A stretch of DNA of 64,000 bases from Pseudidiomarina sp. CB1 (GTDB taxonomy: Bacteria; Pseudomonadota; Gammaproteobacteria; Enterobacterales; Alteromonadaceae): assembly GCF_024752025.1 (NCBI RefSeq), contig NZ_JANTPU010000001.1, forward strand, positions 1,550,001 to 1,614,000, in the 5' to 3' direction. Both the position numbers and the translations under genes were made by a program. Positions 16,457 to 26,020 of the stretch are shown piece after piece. How positions within the stretch are numbered: position 1 is the first letter of the stretch; each line of letters begins with the position of its first letter. Under the pieces are notes generated by a model. The model was given only the letters and a program-made list of their open reading frames with translations. It did not search any database and was not told the DNA's origin.

Positions 16457-17523
16457 TCCGGCCAGCGCCCCTGCTCGTTGGGGCGCACCAACGGCACCGA
16501 ATACCAATAAAAACGCCCACTTTGGCTTAGGCTAGGCACCGTGCAATTGACCCGTGAACGGCCGATAGGTATGTCGGTAAGTGTCAGTCGCGCGGTAACA
16601 TTCTGCCACTGAGGCTGCAGTTGCTTGCCTTGATAGAAGCAGTTCATTTGGGTCGGTCGATAGTCGTCCTTATGCTTCACTTCAAAACTCACTGTAAGGC
16701 TATCGGTAGCTTTACTGAGCACCATGTTCTCCGGTGTCACCTTAACAACCGGCAAAGCCAGACTCGCTATTTTTGTTGCTAGCGTTTTTAGGTTGGCGTA
16801 CTGAGCTGAAGCCGGGAACCTTGGCACTTGTGTACGCAAGCTATACTTACCCCATGTGCCACTGTGTTGGCCGAAAGCTAGGAATTCATGCTCTTCAAGT
16901 AACTTCGCCAAGCTCGGATTGTATTCGCCGTAAGGATACGCAAAGTGACGCGGCTGTTTGCTCCCCATGCCTTGTTCAAGCGCTTGTTGGGCAGCCAGAA
17001 TGTCTTGCTCTTGGCGTGCTAACCATTCTGCTTCGCTTTCGTCTACGCGCCGCCAAGTCATATGCTCATGGTTGTTCGAATGATTCGCAATACTGGCACC
17101 ATATTGCTCTAACTCCTGAAGTTGTGCCCACGTCATATACAACTGCGGCGTTTCAGCCATTAATTTCGGGTTAACGAAAATGGTGAATGGGTAGCGATAC
17201 CGTTTAAATAGCTCTAAGCCGTTGGCGTAGATATTGCGCCAGCCGTCATCAAAGGTGATCGCCACGAGCTTATCCGGAACCTCTCCTGACTGCACGATTT
17301 CATCGGCTTGCGCCAAAGAAACCACACGGTAGTCGTGTTCCTTCAGGTACTCAAAATGGGCTTCTAATTCTGCGGCTGTTACCGAAGTCACACGCGGTGT
17401 ATCATCGCCAATATGATGATACTGCAAAACCACAACGCCGTGCTCTGCAGACGCCTCTTTCGCTTGTAAGGGAACTACCGCAACAGCTATGACCAAGACA
17501 CACAGCATAAACACGAATCGCAT
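16453..17523 (-). CDS. exported polysaccharide deacetylase family protein
   Basis: Secreted or periplasmic NodB-homology (carbohydrate esterase 4) protein of 356 residues with a signal peptide (about 1-21, ending LQAKEAS). The deacetylase domain (about 25-245) shows VVVLQYHHIGD, the catalytic and metal motif AITFDDGW, the metal histidines in IANHSNNHEHMTW and the later FAYPYGEYN. A C-terminal beta-rich extension of about 110 residues follows. PgaB-type proteins in c-di-GMP-controlled matrix synthesis belong to this family, but no glycan synthase is nearby, so the substrate is unknown. GGAGG lies six bases before ATG 17523. Confidence 0.88.
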   Translation of the reverse strand: MRFVFMLCVLVIAVAVVPLQAKEASAEHGVVVLQYHHIGDDTPRVTSVTAAELEAHFEYLKEHDYRVVSLAQADEIVQSGEVPDKLVAITFDDGWRNIYANGLELFKRYRYPFTIFVNPKLMAETPQLYMTWAQLQELEQYGASIANHSNNHEHMTWRRVDESEAEWLARQEQDILAAQQALEQGMGSKQPRHFAYPYGEYNPSLAKLLEEHEFLAFGQHSGTWGKYSLRTQVPRFPASAQYANLKTLATKIASLALPVVKVTPENMVLSKATDSLTVSFEVKHKDDYRPTQMNCFYQGKQLQPQWQNVTARLTLTDIPIGRSRVNCTVPSLSQSGRFYWYSVPLVRPNEQGRWPD

Positions 17524-17539
17524 TGTCGACCTCCGAAAA

Positions 17540-18856
17540 ATGTGGGGAACATGGCCGGCGCATCAAAAGATTTTTGCCATCGCATTACCGATGATCATTT
17601 CTAATATTGCCGCACCATTGTTAGGCCTTGTTGATACCGCCATCATAGGGCATCTGCCTGATTCAATCTACCTGAGCGCGGTTGCACTTGGCGCCATGAT
17701 TGTCAGTTTCATCTTTTTACTCGCGGTATTCTTGCGGATGACCACTACAGGTGAAATTGCGCGGGCATTTGGCCGCAAAGACGTCGCACAACAACGTCAG
17801 ATCAGCATGCACGCCCTCAGTTTTGCATTGCTTCTCGGTCTACTCATCATGTTGGCCAAACCTTGGTTACTCGACTTAGCTTTTTGGTTAGTCCAGCCGA
17901 GCACGCAATTACGTGATTATGCCACCGAGTATATTTCAATTCGTTTATGGGCCGCGCCAGCGGCTTTAATCAATTTAGTCGTGCTAGGGATACTACTTGG
18001 TCGTCAACAAAGCCGCCAAGCCATGTTGTTGGTGATTTTTACCAACGCCGTGAATGTCGTCGCCGATGTCATATTGATTATTGGCCTTGGAATCAATGTC
18101 GAAGGGGCAGCTTGGGCTTCAGTAGCCGCAGAGGTAAGTACCGCTGCGCTTGGGCTGTTCATGTTACGCCACCTACTACAAGTGAAGAAAAGTTGGCAGC
18201 TGCAGACGGCCTACTTTACGCGCTTTTTTGGGATGAACCGCGACGTATTTATCCGCTCTCTAGTGCTACAACTCTGCATGGCCACCATGACCGGTTACGC
18301 AGCCCGTTTCGGTGACCTTTACGTGGCCGTGAATGCAGTATTGATGCAGTTCTTAATGCTCATCTCGCTCGGCTTGGATGGCATTGCTTACGCGGTAGAA
18401 GCACTCGCCGGAGCAGCGGTGGGACGACGACGTAAAGCGGAAGTAAATTATTGGCTGCGTCTGACACTTATTTGGTCAATTATTTTTGCCTGTCTTTACA
18501 GCATTACGTTTGCCTTGTCAGGAGCAGCGATTATCGGTGCTTTAACCGACCTTCCTGATGTTATTGATACCGCACATCGTTACTTACCTTGGATCGTTAT
18601 ACTCCCATTGCTAGGGCATTGGAGCTATTACTTCGACGGTGTCTACATTGGCCTTGGTTGGACACACGCGATGCGCGACACCATGCTGATTAGCGCAATC
18701 GGCGTTTTTGTTCCGGCTTGGTGGTTAGGGCAGAACGTGCTCGCAAAAGAAAATGCCAACCACGGCTTGTGGTTGGCATTGAGTGCCTTTTTGCTAGCCA
18801 GAGGCGTCAGTCAATGGCTCTTCTTACTCGCCCGCAGGCGCCAAATCATCGAGTAA
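17540..18856 (+). CDS. MATE family efflux transporter, DinF-like
   Basis: Twelve-helix Na+ or H+ driven multidrug/toxin exporter. The stretch ALPMIISNIAAPLLGLVDTA followed by IIGHL and FLRMTTTGEIARAFG is close to E. coli DinF, which lies beside lexA there; here the gene is 10 kb away. I use ATG 17540 (438 residues, near DinF length); an in-frame ATG at 17489 would start inside the divergent deacetylase gene. Neither has a clear ribosome site. Only 16 bases separate the two divergent starts. No SOS box is visible, so DinF-style damage control is not supported. Its 3' end overlaps the opposing DUF4397 gene by 33 bases and contains that gene's terminator. Confidence 0.88.
   Translation: MWGTWPAHQKIFAIALPMIISNIAAPLLGLVDTAIIGHLPDSIYLSAVALGAMIVSFIFLLAVFLRMTTTGEIARAFGRKDVAQQRQISMHALSFALLLGLLIMLAKPWLLDLAFWLVQPSTQLRDYATEYISIRLWAAPAALINLVVLGILLGRQQSRQAMLLVIFTNAVNVVADVILIIGLGINVEGAAWASVAAEVSTAALGLFMLRHLLQVKKSWQLQTAYFTRFFGMNRDVFIRSLVLQLCMATMTGYAARFGDLYVAVNAVLMQFLMLISLGLDGIAYAVEALAGAAVGRRRKAEVNYWLRLTLIWSIIFACLYSITFALSGAAIIGALTDLPDVIDTAHRYLPWIVILPLLGHWSYYFDGVYIGLGWTHAMRDTMLISAIGVFVPAWWLGQNVLAKENANHGLWLALSAFLLARGVSQWLFLLARRRQIIE
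18744..18780 (-). terminator. intrinsic terminator of the DUF4397 gene, nested in the MATE coding region
   Basis: A perfect 12-bp stem, AATGCCAACCAC (18752-18763) with GTGGTTGGCATT (18769-18780), and a 5-base loop. On the minus strand the stem is followed by TTTCTTTT, the signature of an intrinsic terminator. It starts 43 bases beyond the DUF4397 stop and lies wholly inside the last part of the MATE gene. Confidence 0.8.
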
Positions 18857-20218
18857 GATTAGACCGGGTGGTAAACCGCCGCCCGTTGCATCAACTGCTG
18901 CTGCGGTGTAGATGCCACCACCTTCAAGCGTCAACGGTACTGGACCAATCGCGGCTGTTTTAGTGCCTGTCGCGGTCACCGTGACCACATAGTCACCTGG
19001 CATTAACGATACATAGCCAGTAGACACCAGACCTTCTGCGTTAAAAGGAATATCGGTAAACGCTGGATCAGCCGTACTGATGTCATCAGTTGCGGTTACG
19101 TAGATATCGACATTACCTGCACTTGGTGAAGCATGAACTAATTGGATTTGCGCTTCCGTCGCAATACGACGTTGCATTTCAGTCACTGCCGCTAAAGTCA
19201 GCGAGCCGTCAGCGACCGCACCAACTGCATACACGCTGAGCTTATCACTCGTCGCTAAACTTAGTGGGACATCGTCGAGTACAGTAGCACCGCCAGCAAC
19301 GTTAACATCAACCACGTAGTCATCGGCGGGAAGGTTAATAAAGCCAGTCGCTTCGGTAAATGCGAGGTTGGTGATCGCTGGTGCAGCATTATTCACCGCA
19401 ACGTCGACAGCTGGTGCATCAGCACTTGCATGTACCACGCGAATATCAGCGCCAGCGTTAACGTCTGGTAGCAGAGTAGCCCCTTCACCATCGGCAACCT
19501 GTAGCATCACTGGCGAGCTACCGGTCATGGTGTTAGCCACTGCAGCAACCACTAAATCAGCGCCATCAGGCAAAGTGATGGAACCGCTATCGTAAACCAC
19601 CGACGCGGGCTCACCAGCCACAGTAATGCGTACTTGGTAATCATCAGCAGGTACTTCTACTTGCCCTGAATTATCCATGAACGCGAGCGTGGTAAGTGCC
19701 GCTTCGGCTGATAAGTCAGCACCAGGCGCAGTTACATAGATATCAACCAAAGGCGCATCGGGAGCTGCATGGACGACTTCAACACGGGCATTGCCCGCAG
19801 TAACGTCACCGAACTCGTTGGCGAAAATCAGTGGTTCAATCGAGCCATCTCCGACTTTGCCGACTGCAAAAACTTCGTAACGTAGGTTTTCACCGAGATT
19901 GACATCTGCTGGACCAATGACGGTAGCGGTTGAACCATCGGCAAGAATACCGTCGACTTGCAGGCTGTAGGAACCTTCATCGAGTTCTAGCACACCAGAA
20001 GATGCACCAAACGGAACGCCTTCCAGCGCCGCATTACCATCAACTAAAACATTTACATCTGGGGCATCCGCAACACTATGGTGAACGCGGACGTAAGTAG
20101 ATTGAGGGGGTGGCGATGGAATATCAACAACCGGATCAGGGTCGTTACTATCGCTGCCACAAGCTGTTAGCATGAACACCGCCACGACGGGTATACTAAG
20201 TTTTGTGATCCCATTCAT
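18824..20218 (-). CDS. DUF4397 repeat lipoprotein
   Basis: Exported lipoprotein of 464 residues with lipobox LTAC (Cys20) and a Pro-rich linker. It contains four DUF4397-type repeats, each opening with a phrase like VRVHHSVADAPDVNVLVDG; the others begin VEVVHAAPDAPLVDIYVT, IRVVHASADAPAVDVAVN and IQLVHASPSAGNVDIYVT. Each repeat is a beta-sandwich unit of roughly 100 residues. The protein is acidic and poor in Cys and Lys, as expected for a surface protein of a marine or saline bacterium. Function unknown. It is transcribed alone and ends inside the MATE gene; nfuA lies 78 bases upstream on the same strand. Confidence 0.87.
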   Translation of the reverse strand: MNGITKLSIPVVAVFMLTACGSDSNDPDPVVDIPSPPPQSTYVRVHHSVADAPDVNVLVDGNAALEGVPFGASSGVLELDEGSYSLQVDGILADGSTATVIGPADVNLGENLRYEVFAVGKVGDGSIEPLIFANEFGDVTAGNARVEVVHAAPDAPLVDIYVTAPGADLSAEAALTTLAFMDNSGQVEVPADDYQVRITVAGEPASVVYDSGSITLPDGADLVVAAVANTMTGSSPVMLQVADGEGATLLPDVNAGADIRVVHASADAPAVDVAVNNAAPAITNLAFTEATGFINLPADDYVVDVNVAGGATVLDDVPLSLATSDKLSVYAVGAVADGSLTLAAVTEMQRRIATEAQIQLVHASPSAGNVDIYVTATDDISTADPAFTDIPFNAEGLVSTGYVSLMPGDYVVTVTATGTKTAAIGPVPLTLEGGGIYTAAAVDATGGGLPPGLILLDDLAPAGE

Positions 20219-20296
20219 AGTTTGTTCCTCGTTGTGTTATAGGCAAATTGCACATACGCAGGAATAAAATGATTGGGATCACTTTTTCATCAGTTG

Positions 20297-20875
20297 TTAA
20301 TAATAAGAGTGTTCACCGTGTTGGTGCTCAGTGACGTCTTTCACACCTTTTAACTCTTCTGGGAAGCGCTGTAGAAGCTCTTTTTCAATACCCTCTTTGA
20401 GGGTCACATCTACCATGCTACAACCGTTACAACCACCGCCAAACTGCAGTATCGCGAAACCGTCATCAGTGATTTGATTGATTGCAACACGACCACCGTG
20501 ACTCGCAAGTTGCGGATTGATCTCCGCTTGAATCACATATTCGACGCGTTCAATCAATGGCGCATCGTCATCGACCTTTTTCGCTTTCGCGTTAGGCGCT
20601 TTTAACGTTAGTTGTGAACCTAGCTCTTGCTCTTCAAAGTCAATGACTGCGTCTTGTAAAAACGGTGCACTTCCTGAGTCTACGACCGCATCAAAGCCGC
20701 TAAACGGCAAGGTTTCATCATCTGGCTCAACGGAGTCAGGCGGACAATAGGAAACGCCACACTCGGCTGACGGCGTCCCCGGGTTCACCACAAACACACG
20801 GATATTCGTGTTATCCGGTTGTTCGGCAAGCAATTTGCGAAAATGCGCTTGAGCGCTTTCAGTAATACGAATCAT
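20297..20875 (-). CDS. nfuA: Fe/S biogenesis protein NfuA
   Basis: Iron-sulfur carrier that passes 4Fe-4S clusters to apo-enzymes and protects them under oxidative stress or iron shortage. It has 192 residues: an N-terminal degenerate A-type domain (about 1-95) and a C-terminal Nfu domain with the cluster cysteines Cys149 and Cys152 in [14 protein letters not shown]. An almost perfect type 1 IscR site lies 21-45 bases upstream of the start. NfuA, ComF/GntX and BioH are also clustered in E. coli, here with an M14 peptidase inserted between. Confidence 0.97.
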   Translation of the reverse strand: MIRITESAQAHFRKLLAEQPDNTNIRVFVVNPGTPSAECGVSYCPPDSVEPDDETLPFSGFDAVVDSGSAPFLQDAVIDFEEQELGSQLTLKAPNAKAKKVDDDAPLIERVEYVIQAEINPQLASHGGRVAINQITDDGFAILQFGGGCNGCSMVDVTLKEGIEKELLQRFPEELKGVKDVTEHQHGEHSYY

Positions 20876-20895
20876 GGGGTTACCACCTCACTGCT

Positions 20896-20920
20896 ATACT
20901 TGAGTGTTTTAGTAAGGTAT
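20896..20920 (-). promoter_or_regulatory. IscR type 1-like binding site in the nfuA promoter
   Basis: The 25 bases at 20896-20920 match the E. coli type 1 IscR consensus (ATASYYGACTRWWWYAGTCRRSTAT) at 23 positions; only the symmetric positions 9 and 19 differ (G and A for C). The site would cover the nfuA promoter, whose -10 may be TATAGC on the minus strand. E. coli nfuA is a known IscR target. Confidence 0.72.
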
Positions 20921-21019
20921 ATCTTATCGCAAAAATCGGTCATTGCATAGTAAGCAGCTTGGGCTACAGCGCGTCTTTTGCTAGCTTAGAGCGGTGTTTC
21001 AATCATTTAGGAAAGAATT

Positions 21020-23632
21020 ATGCGATTGCTCAAGATGTTTGCAGCAGTGCTACTCTTTACGTCTACGAGCGCCTTTGGTGCCGCGTTAAAAGATTACCTG
21101 CCGACCGATGTAACTTACGACCCAGCTATTCCGACGCCAAAGGAAATTTTAGGTTATGAAGTCGGCGAGTGGCATGTTCGCCATGACCAACTCGTTCGTT
21201 ACATGGAAGTTCTCGCAGAAAAAAGCGATCGCTTCAGTATCGAGGTCACCGGTCGTACCCACGAACAACGGCCATTACTCCTACTGACCGTCACCACTCC
21301 AGAAAATCATGCCAACATCGATACCTTGCGCGATGCACACACTGCGATTGCGGACCCCGCCCGTCAAGGTGATCCTGAAACAGCACCACTTGTACTTTAC
21401 ATGGGTTATAGCATCCATGGTGATGAACCGAGTGGTAGTAATGCGGCGCTTCTGTACGCGTATTATCTTGCTGCAGCGCAAGGCGAAAAAATTGAAGCCG
21501 TGTTGCGTGATACGATCATTCTGCTTGATCCAAGCTTAAACCCTGATGGACTTGCGCGTTTCGCCCAATGGGCTAATCAACATCGCAGTCAAAACTTAGT
21601 CAGCGACCCACAACATCGCGAACATGTGCAAGGTACGCCACGCGGGCGCGTTAACCACTACTGGTTTGACTTAAACCGTGATTGGTTGTTGCTACAACAC
21701 CCAGAGTCACGTGCACGTATCGCGAACTTTCAAAAATGGAAGCCAAATGTACTCACTGACTTCCACGAGATGGGAACGAATAGCACCTTTTTCTTCCAGC
21801 CAGGGATTCCAACACGGCGTAATCCAAATACCCCAGAAGAAAATGTGACGCTAACAGCTAAGCTTGCCGAAGGGCATGCCGCCGCGCTTGATGAACAAGG
21901 CCGCTTGTACTTTACCGAAGAAGCCTTCGATGATTTTTACGTAGGTAAGGGTTCGACCTATCCTGACGTCCAAGGAGCCGTCGGAATTCTATTTGAGCAG
22001 GCATCAAGTCGTGGTCATGCACAAGACTCGATCAATGGCCTCGTCGAATTCCCGTTCACAATCCAAAATCAGTTCACGACGTCACTAACCACTATGTATG
22101 GCGCGCACGCCAACAAAGCCGCGTTTCTCGACTACCAGCAACGCTTTTTCGATAGTGGTTTAGAGCTCGCCGACGACGCTGACTTTAATGGCTATGTCTT
22201 TGGCGATAGTACTGACCCTGCGCGTCTAGAAGGAATGCTGGAAATTCTAGCGCAGCACGAAATTCAAGTTTATCCGCTCACCTCTGACGTTAACGAAAAC
22301 GGTGTAACGTTTAAACCAGGTTCAAGCTATTACGTGCCTCTTGAACAACCCCAATACCGCTTAATTCGGGCCATTTTTAGCACTCAACAGAGCTTCCTCG
22401 ACAACACTTTCTATGATGTTTCAGGTTGGACCCTACCGTTAGCATTCAATGTCGAATTTGCTGCTACCGACAGCCGTGTGCGTTACAGTGAGCAAACGTG
22501 GCAAGCTGCCGACGCGCCAGCAATCAACTTAGCCGCCGATGCTTATGCTTATGGCTTTGATTGGCATAGCTACTTTGCGCCACGGGCGTTGCAAGAGCTC
22601 TTAGCTGCAGACATTCACGTACGCCAAGCAGCGCAAGGTTTCACCGCTAAGGTAAGCGAAGGCCAACACCAATTCGCACCAGGTGCTGTGGTGATCACCA
22701 AAGCCTATCAAGAACAGCCATGGCAAGAGGTTCAACAACAGCTCTTAGAAATTGCGACCCGCAATGGTATTACGCTGCACAGTATCAGCTCTGGCCTAAC
22801 GCCTAAGGGAATGGATTTAGGCAGTCGCAATTTGCGTCCTGTCGAGCCCGTAAGCGTTATGATGTTGGTCGGCGATGGTGCCAATATGTATGAGAACGGC
22901 GAGGCGTGGTATTACCTTGACCGTCACGTCAATATTCCGCTATCAATGATCGACACTGATCGCTTCAACCGTGTGGACCTAAAACGTTACACCCATATCT
23001 TACTGGTCGACGGTAGCTACCGTTCACTGAATGACAGAAGTGTTTCACGTCTGCGTGATTGGGTTCGTGCCGGTGGTACCGTTATCGGTCAACAAGGCGG
23101 CGCAAAATGGCTTGCTGAAAAAGAACTGTTAGCGGCGAAATTCGTTGCTAGCGATGCTTTCGACGAGAAATTTGATAGTAGCAGCCTAAGCTATGCTGAT
23201 CGCGATAGTTACTACGGTAAACGCCGAGTCGCTGGTGCCATTTTTGGTGCTGAGCTCGACTTAAGTCATCCGTTAACATTCGGCTTTCCACGCACTAAAT
23301 TACCTGTCTTCAAAGACAGTCTAAATGCAATGGAGATCCCGGAGTCGCCATTCATTACCGTGGCCCGCTATCAGGAAGAACCACTACTCAGCGGTTATGC
23401 TGCCAAAGAAAACCGTGAAGTCATCAGCCAGAAAGCCGCTATCGTCGCACACCGCTTTGGTGGTGGCCGTGTGATTGGTTTTGCCGATGACATGAACTTC
23501 CGCGCGTTTTTCTGGGGCACCGCCAAGTTGCTGAGCAACGCCATCTACCTAGCGCCGGCGATTGACGCCTATGCGCAAAGTGATGAGGACGCTGCAGCAG
23601 CTGCAGCGGAGGCCAACGAAGAAAGCCATTAA
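21020..23632 (+). CDS. exported M14 family zinc carboxypeptidase
   Basis: Secreted or periplasmic metallopeptidase of 870 residues with a signal peptide (about 1-21). The M14 domain (about 45-400) has the zinc pair His133/Glu136 in SIHGDEPSGS, a third ligand His249 in LTDFHEMG and the catalytic Glu326 in GILFEQASSRG. The C-terminal half contains a class I amidotransferase-like fold (MMLVGDGANMYENG, RAGGTVIGQQGG) without an obvious catalytic Cys, and ends in an Ala-rich acidic tail. ATG 21020 follows AGGAAAG. It probably degrades peptides as nutrients. It shares its stop tetranucleotide (23629-23632) with comF and splits the nfuA-comF-bioH group. Confidence 0.92.
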   Translation: MRLLKMFAAVLLFTSTSAFGAALKDYLPTDVTYDPAIPTPKEILGYEVGEWHVRHDQLVRYMEVLAEKSDRFSIEVTGRTHEQRPLLLLTVTTPENHANIDTLRDAHTAIADPARQGDPETAPLVLYMGYSIHGDEPSGSNAALLYAYYLAAAQGEKIEAVLRDTIILLDPSLNPDGLARFAQWANQHRSQNLVSDPQHREHVQGTPRGRVNHYWFDLNRDWLLLQHPESRARIANFQKWKPNVLTDFHEMGTNSTFFFQPGIPTRRNPNTPEENVTLTAKLAEGHAAALDEQGRLYFTEEAFDDFYVGKGSTYPDVQGAVGILFEQASSRGHAQDSINGLVEFPFTIQNQFTTSLTTMYGAHANKAAFLDYQQRFFDSGLELADDADFNGYVFGDSTDPARLEGMLEILAQHEIQVYPLTSDVNENGVTFKPGSSYYVPLEQPQYRLIRAIFSTQQSFLDNTFYDVSGWTLPLAFNVEFAATDSRVRYSEQTWQAADAPAINLAADAYAYGFDWHSYFAPRALQELLAADIHVRQAAQGFTAKVSEGQHQFAPGAVVITKAYQEQPWQEVQQQLLEIATRNGITLHSISSGLTPKGMDLGSRNLRPVEPVSVMMLVGDGANMYENGEAWYYLDRHVNIPLSMIDTDRFNRVDLKRYTHILLVDGSYRSLNDRSVSRLRDWVRAGGTVIGQQGGAKWLAEKELLAAKFVASDAFDEKFDSSSLSYADRDSYYGKRRVAGAIFGAELDLSHPLTFGFPRTKLPVFKDSLNAMEIPESPFITVARYQEEPLLSGYAAKENREVISQKAAIVAHRFGGGRVIGFADDMNFRAFFWGTAKLLSNAIYLAPAIDAYAQSDEDAAAAAAEANEESH

Positions 23633-24327
23633 AGACGACCTGCCGCATGGGGCTCGGTATAGCATAGCGTCCATGCGTCAACCGTCTTTGCACCACGCCG
23701 CTGCAATGCCGCAGCGGCGGCGGTGACCGAAGCGCCGCTGGTCAGAACATCATCAACCACAGCTACGGTTAAACCGCTCACATCGCGCGTACAATGCATC
23801 GCATTTTGCATACTCTGCCAGCGCTGCTGACGACTTAACTTGTGTTGCTTCGCTTCATCGCGCAGACGCCTTAACAACCCAACGCCATAGGGTATCTGCA
23901 ATTGGGTTCCTATGGCACGTGCCAAGAGTCCAGCTTGATTATAACCGCGGTGTTGCCAGCGCTTGCGCGTCATCGGCATGGCCACGACCAGATCCGGCCA
24001 TGGTAACTGATACTTCTGGTAGCATGCGATCAGATGAGCGGACATTAATGGTGCTAGCCAACGTACTAACTCGGGTGCACGTTGAAACTTAAACTGCTGC
24101 ACTAATCGTTTACTCTCCGCTTGCCACGCTAATGCCGCAAACCAATGTCGCCCATAGCTTTGCGCCCGACGGTCGCCACGCCAATGCAAACAAGCGGGAG
24201 GTAACCGTGGTAAGTCAGTGAAGCATGCACGACAAAAGCCATGGTGCTCAGTGGCCTTCAATGGCATCAAACACAGCCAGCAACCACCGACGGGTAGCTT
24301 GGCAAAAAGGTTACGGAAAGTTACCAT
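23629..24327 (-). CDS. ComF/GntX family phosphoribosyltransferase-like protein
   Basis: A 232-residue protein with an N-terminal zinc-ribbon-like set of cysteines (GGCWLC, FCRAC) and a C-terminal type I phosphoribosyltransferase fold with the PRPP loop VVDDVLTSGASVTAAAAAL and the phrase VVAMPMTRKRWQHRGYNQAG. ComF helps bring single-stranded DNA into the cell in transformable bacteria; GntX is the enterobacterial form. ComM, another transformation protein, is encoded at 47.6-49.2 kb. It is divergent from bioH (31 bases between starts), as in E. coli. Confidence 0.93.
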   Translation of the reverse strand: MVTFRNLFAKLPVGGCWLCLMPLKATEHHGFCRACFTDLPRLPPACLHWRGDRRAQSYGRHWFAALAWQAESKRLVQQFKFQRAPELVRWLAPLMSAHLIACYQKYQLPWPDLVVAMPMTRKRWQHRGYNQAGLLARAIGTQLQIPYGVGLLRRLRDEAKQHKLSRQQRWQSMQNAMHCTRDVSGLTVAVVDDVLTSGASVTAAAAALQRRGAKTVDAWTLCYTEPHAAGRL

Positions 24328-24358
24328 TAGCTCCTCCTTGAGCGAGTTAGGACAGGTA

Positions 24359-25147
24359 ATGGTAGATCAGGTTTGGCGTGACGTCTGTGGGACCGGAGAA
24401 GATATTGTTGTACTTCATGGCTGGGGCTTGAATGGGAATATCTGGACGCCCATCGTATCGCAACTTAGTCAGCACGGCCGCTTAACCCGACTAGACCTAC
24501 CAGGGTACGGGGAGTCGCCTTGGCCAACAGGCGAAGCTATCACTTTCACCAAGCTCTGCGAGCTAACCCTTGCGGCACTACCCGAACGCTCGCACCTCAT
24601 CGGCTGGTCGCTTGGTGGTTTAGTGGCAACCGAGCTGGCACTCCAAGCACCTGAGCGTTTTCACAGTTTAACAACCGTCGCGTCATCCCCCTATTTTCCG
24701 GCTGAAGAGCCCGATTGGCCAGGCATCGAGCCCAACATTTTGCAGCAATTTGGTAAGCAACTGAGCAAAGACTTTCGGCGTACCGTGGAGCGCTTTTTAG
24801 CCCTGCAATCGCTGGGGAGTCCGCATGCCAAAGCGGATGTTAAAGCCATCAAAGAATGGCTATTTAGTAAACCCATGGCAAATGTTGACGTGTTAGATGC
24901 TGGATTGGATATGTTGGCTCAGGTTGATCTACGACCGCAACTTCGGCACATCAATATGCCCTACTTTCGCATGTATGGCCGTCTTGATGCTTTGGTGCCT
25001 GCCCGCGTTGACGAGCAAGTATCACAACTTGCTCCAGGCAGTCAGAGCTATTGCGCCCCGCATTGTAGCCATGCGCCGTTCATCAGTGATCCGGAAGGCT
25101 TTATGGCGGCTTGGCTAGCGTTTTTCAGCACCATCGGTCAACGTTGA
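24359..25147 (+). CDS. bioH: pimeloyl-ACP methyl ester carboxylesterase BioH
   Basis: Alpha/beta hydrolase that frees pimeloyl-ACP from its methyl ester, ending the BioC-BioH route to the biotin precursor. It has 262 residues from ATG 24359, which has TAGGACAGG upstream; an in-frame ATG at 24218 lies deep within the divergent comF and is rejected. The triad is Ser84 in GWSLGG, Asp210 in GRLDALVP and His238 in [16 protein letters not shown] is the oxyanion region. The similarity to E. coli BioH (for example [23 protein letters not shown]-type blocks) is clear along the length. It overlaps mutM tail to tail by 10 bases. Confidence 0.95.
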   Translation: MVDQVWRDVCGTGEDIVVLHGWGLNGNIWTPIVSQLSQHGRLTRLDLPGYGESPWPTGEAITFTKLCELTLAALPERSHLIGWSLGGLVATELALQAPERFHSLTTVASSPYFPAEEPDWPGIEPNILQQFGKQLSKDFRRTVERFLALQSLGSPHAKADVKAIKEWLFSKPMANVDVLDAGLDMLAQVDLRPQLRHINMPYFRMYGRLDALVPARVDEQVSQLAPGSQSYCAPHCSHAPFISDPEGFMAAWLAFFSTIGQR

Positions 25148-25953
25148 CAAGTAGCGCAATAAACCGTGCTACGCTGGCCTAAGCGGATTTCCTTGAGTAA
25201 GCTTTTGCACACCATACACTGCTTGCCGCCACGACCATAGACATTAAGGTGCTGTTTAAAGTAGCCGGGGCTGCCATCTGCTTGGGTGAAGTCTTGCAAG
25301 GTTGTGCCGCCTTGCGCAATCGCAGCGGTTAAAATTTCCTTAATAATTGGCACCAGTTTTTGATAACGTGCCAAGCTCACTTTCCCTGCCGCGCGCTTGG
25401 GGTGAATGCCAGCTTTGAACAGCGATTCATTCGCGTAAATATTGCCAACACCGACGACCACGTGGTTATCCATAATGAAGGTTTTAATCGATTGCTGCTT
25501 ACCTCGCGATTGACGGTGAAGGTAGTCAGCGGTAAAGCTTTCGGTCAGTGGTTCCGGCCCTAAGTCACGTAACAGAGGGTGATCAACGCCAGGATGCGTC
25601 GCACTCATGAGTACACAGCCGAAACGGCGTGGATCATTAAAACGCAGACATTGACCATTGGTGAGTTGGAGGTCGAAATGATCATGCTTCACCACCAAAC
25701 TTTCACTCGGTACCACGCGAAGCTTACCAGACATTCCCAAATGCAAAATAAGATAGCCTTTGTCGGTGTGCAAAATAAGGTACTTGGCGCGACGTTCCAC
25801 TTGCTTGATGAAGGCCCCAGCGAAATTGGCAACCGCATCTGGAATAGGCCAGCGCAGCCGTTTATCGCGCACCACTGCTTGGGCTATTTGCTGCCCCTCT
25901 AAATGGGGGGCAATGCCCATTCGACTGACTTCAACTTCCGGTAATTCTGGCAT
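25138..25953 (-). CDS. mutM: formamidopyrimidine-DNA glycosylase Fpg/MutM
   Basis: Base-excision repair glycosylase/lyase removing 8-oxoguanine and formamidopyrimidines. The 271-residue protein starts [13 protein letters not shown] with the catalytic Pro1 and Glu2 after Met removal, carries the Lys loop [10 protein letters not shown], the helix-two-turn-helix region [18 protein letters not shown], and ends with a zinc finger [11 protein letters not shown] then VYCATCQR. It is the distal member of the conserved radC-rpmB-rpmG-mutM order, separated from rpmG here by the divergently facing 2OG oxygenase. Confidence 0.97.
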   Translation of the reverse strand: MPELPEVEVSRMGIAPHLEGQQIAQAVVRDKRLRWPIPDAVANFAGAFIKQVERRAKYLILHTDKGYLILHLGMSGKLRVVPSESLVVKHDHFDLQLTNGQCLRFNDPRRFGCVLMSATHPGVDHPLLRDLGPEPLTESFTADYLHRQSRGKQQSIKTFIMDNHVVVGVGNIYANESLFKAGIHPKRAAGKVSLARYQKLVPIIKEILTAAIAQGGTTLQDFTQADGSPGYFKQHLNVYGRGGKQCMVCKSLLKEIRLGQRSTVYCATCQR

Positions 25954-26020
25954 TTAATTTCTCTTGTATTTATGCTCGAGGTTCATTATATTCCGCCGAA
26001 ATTTCAGAGGCTCCATACCC

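Noticed and set aside
16465-16486. GCGCCCC/GGGGCGC hairpin just after the sco stop as terminator of the oxidase operon
   Set aside because: No T-run follows and the bases code for the end of the opposing deacetylase; not supported as an intrinsic terminator.
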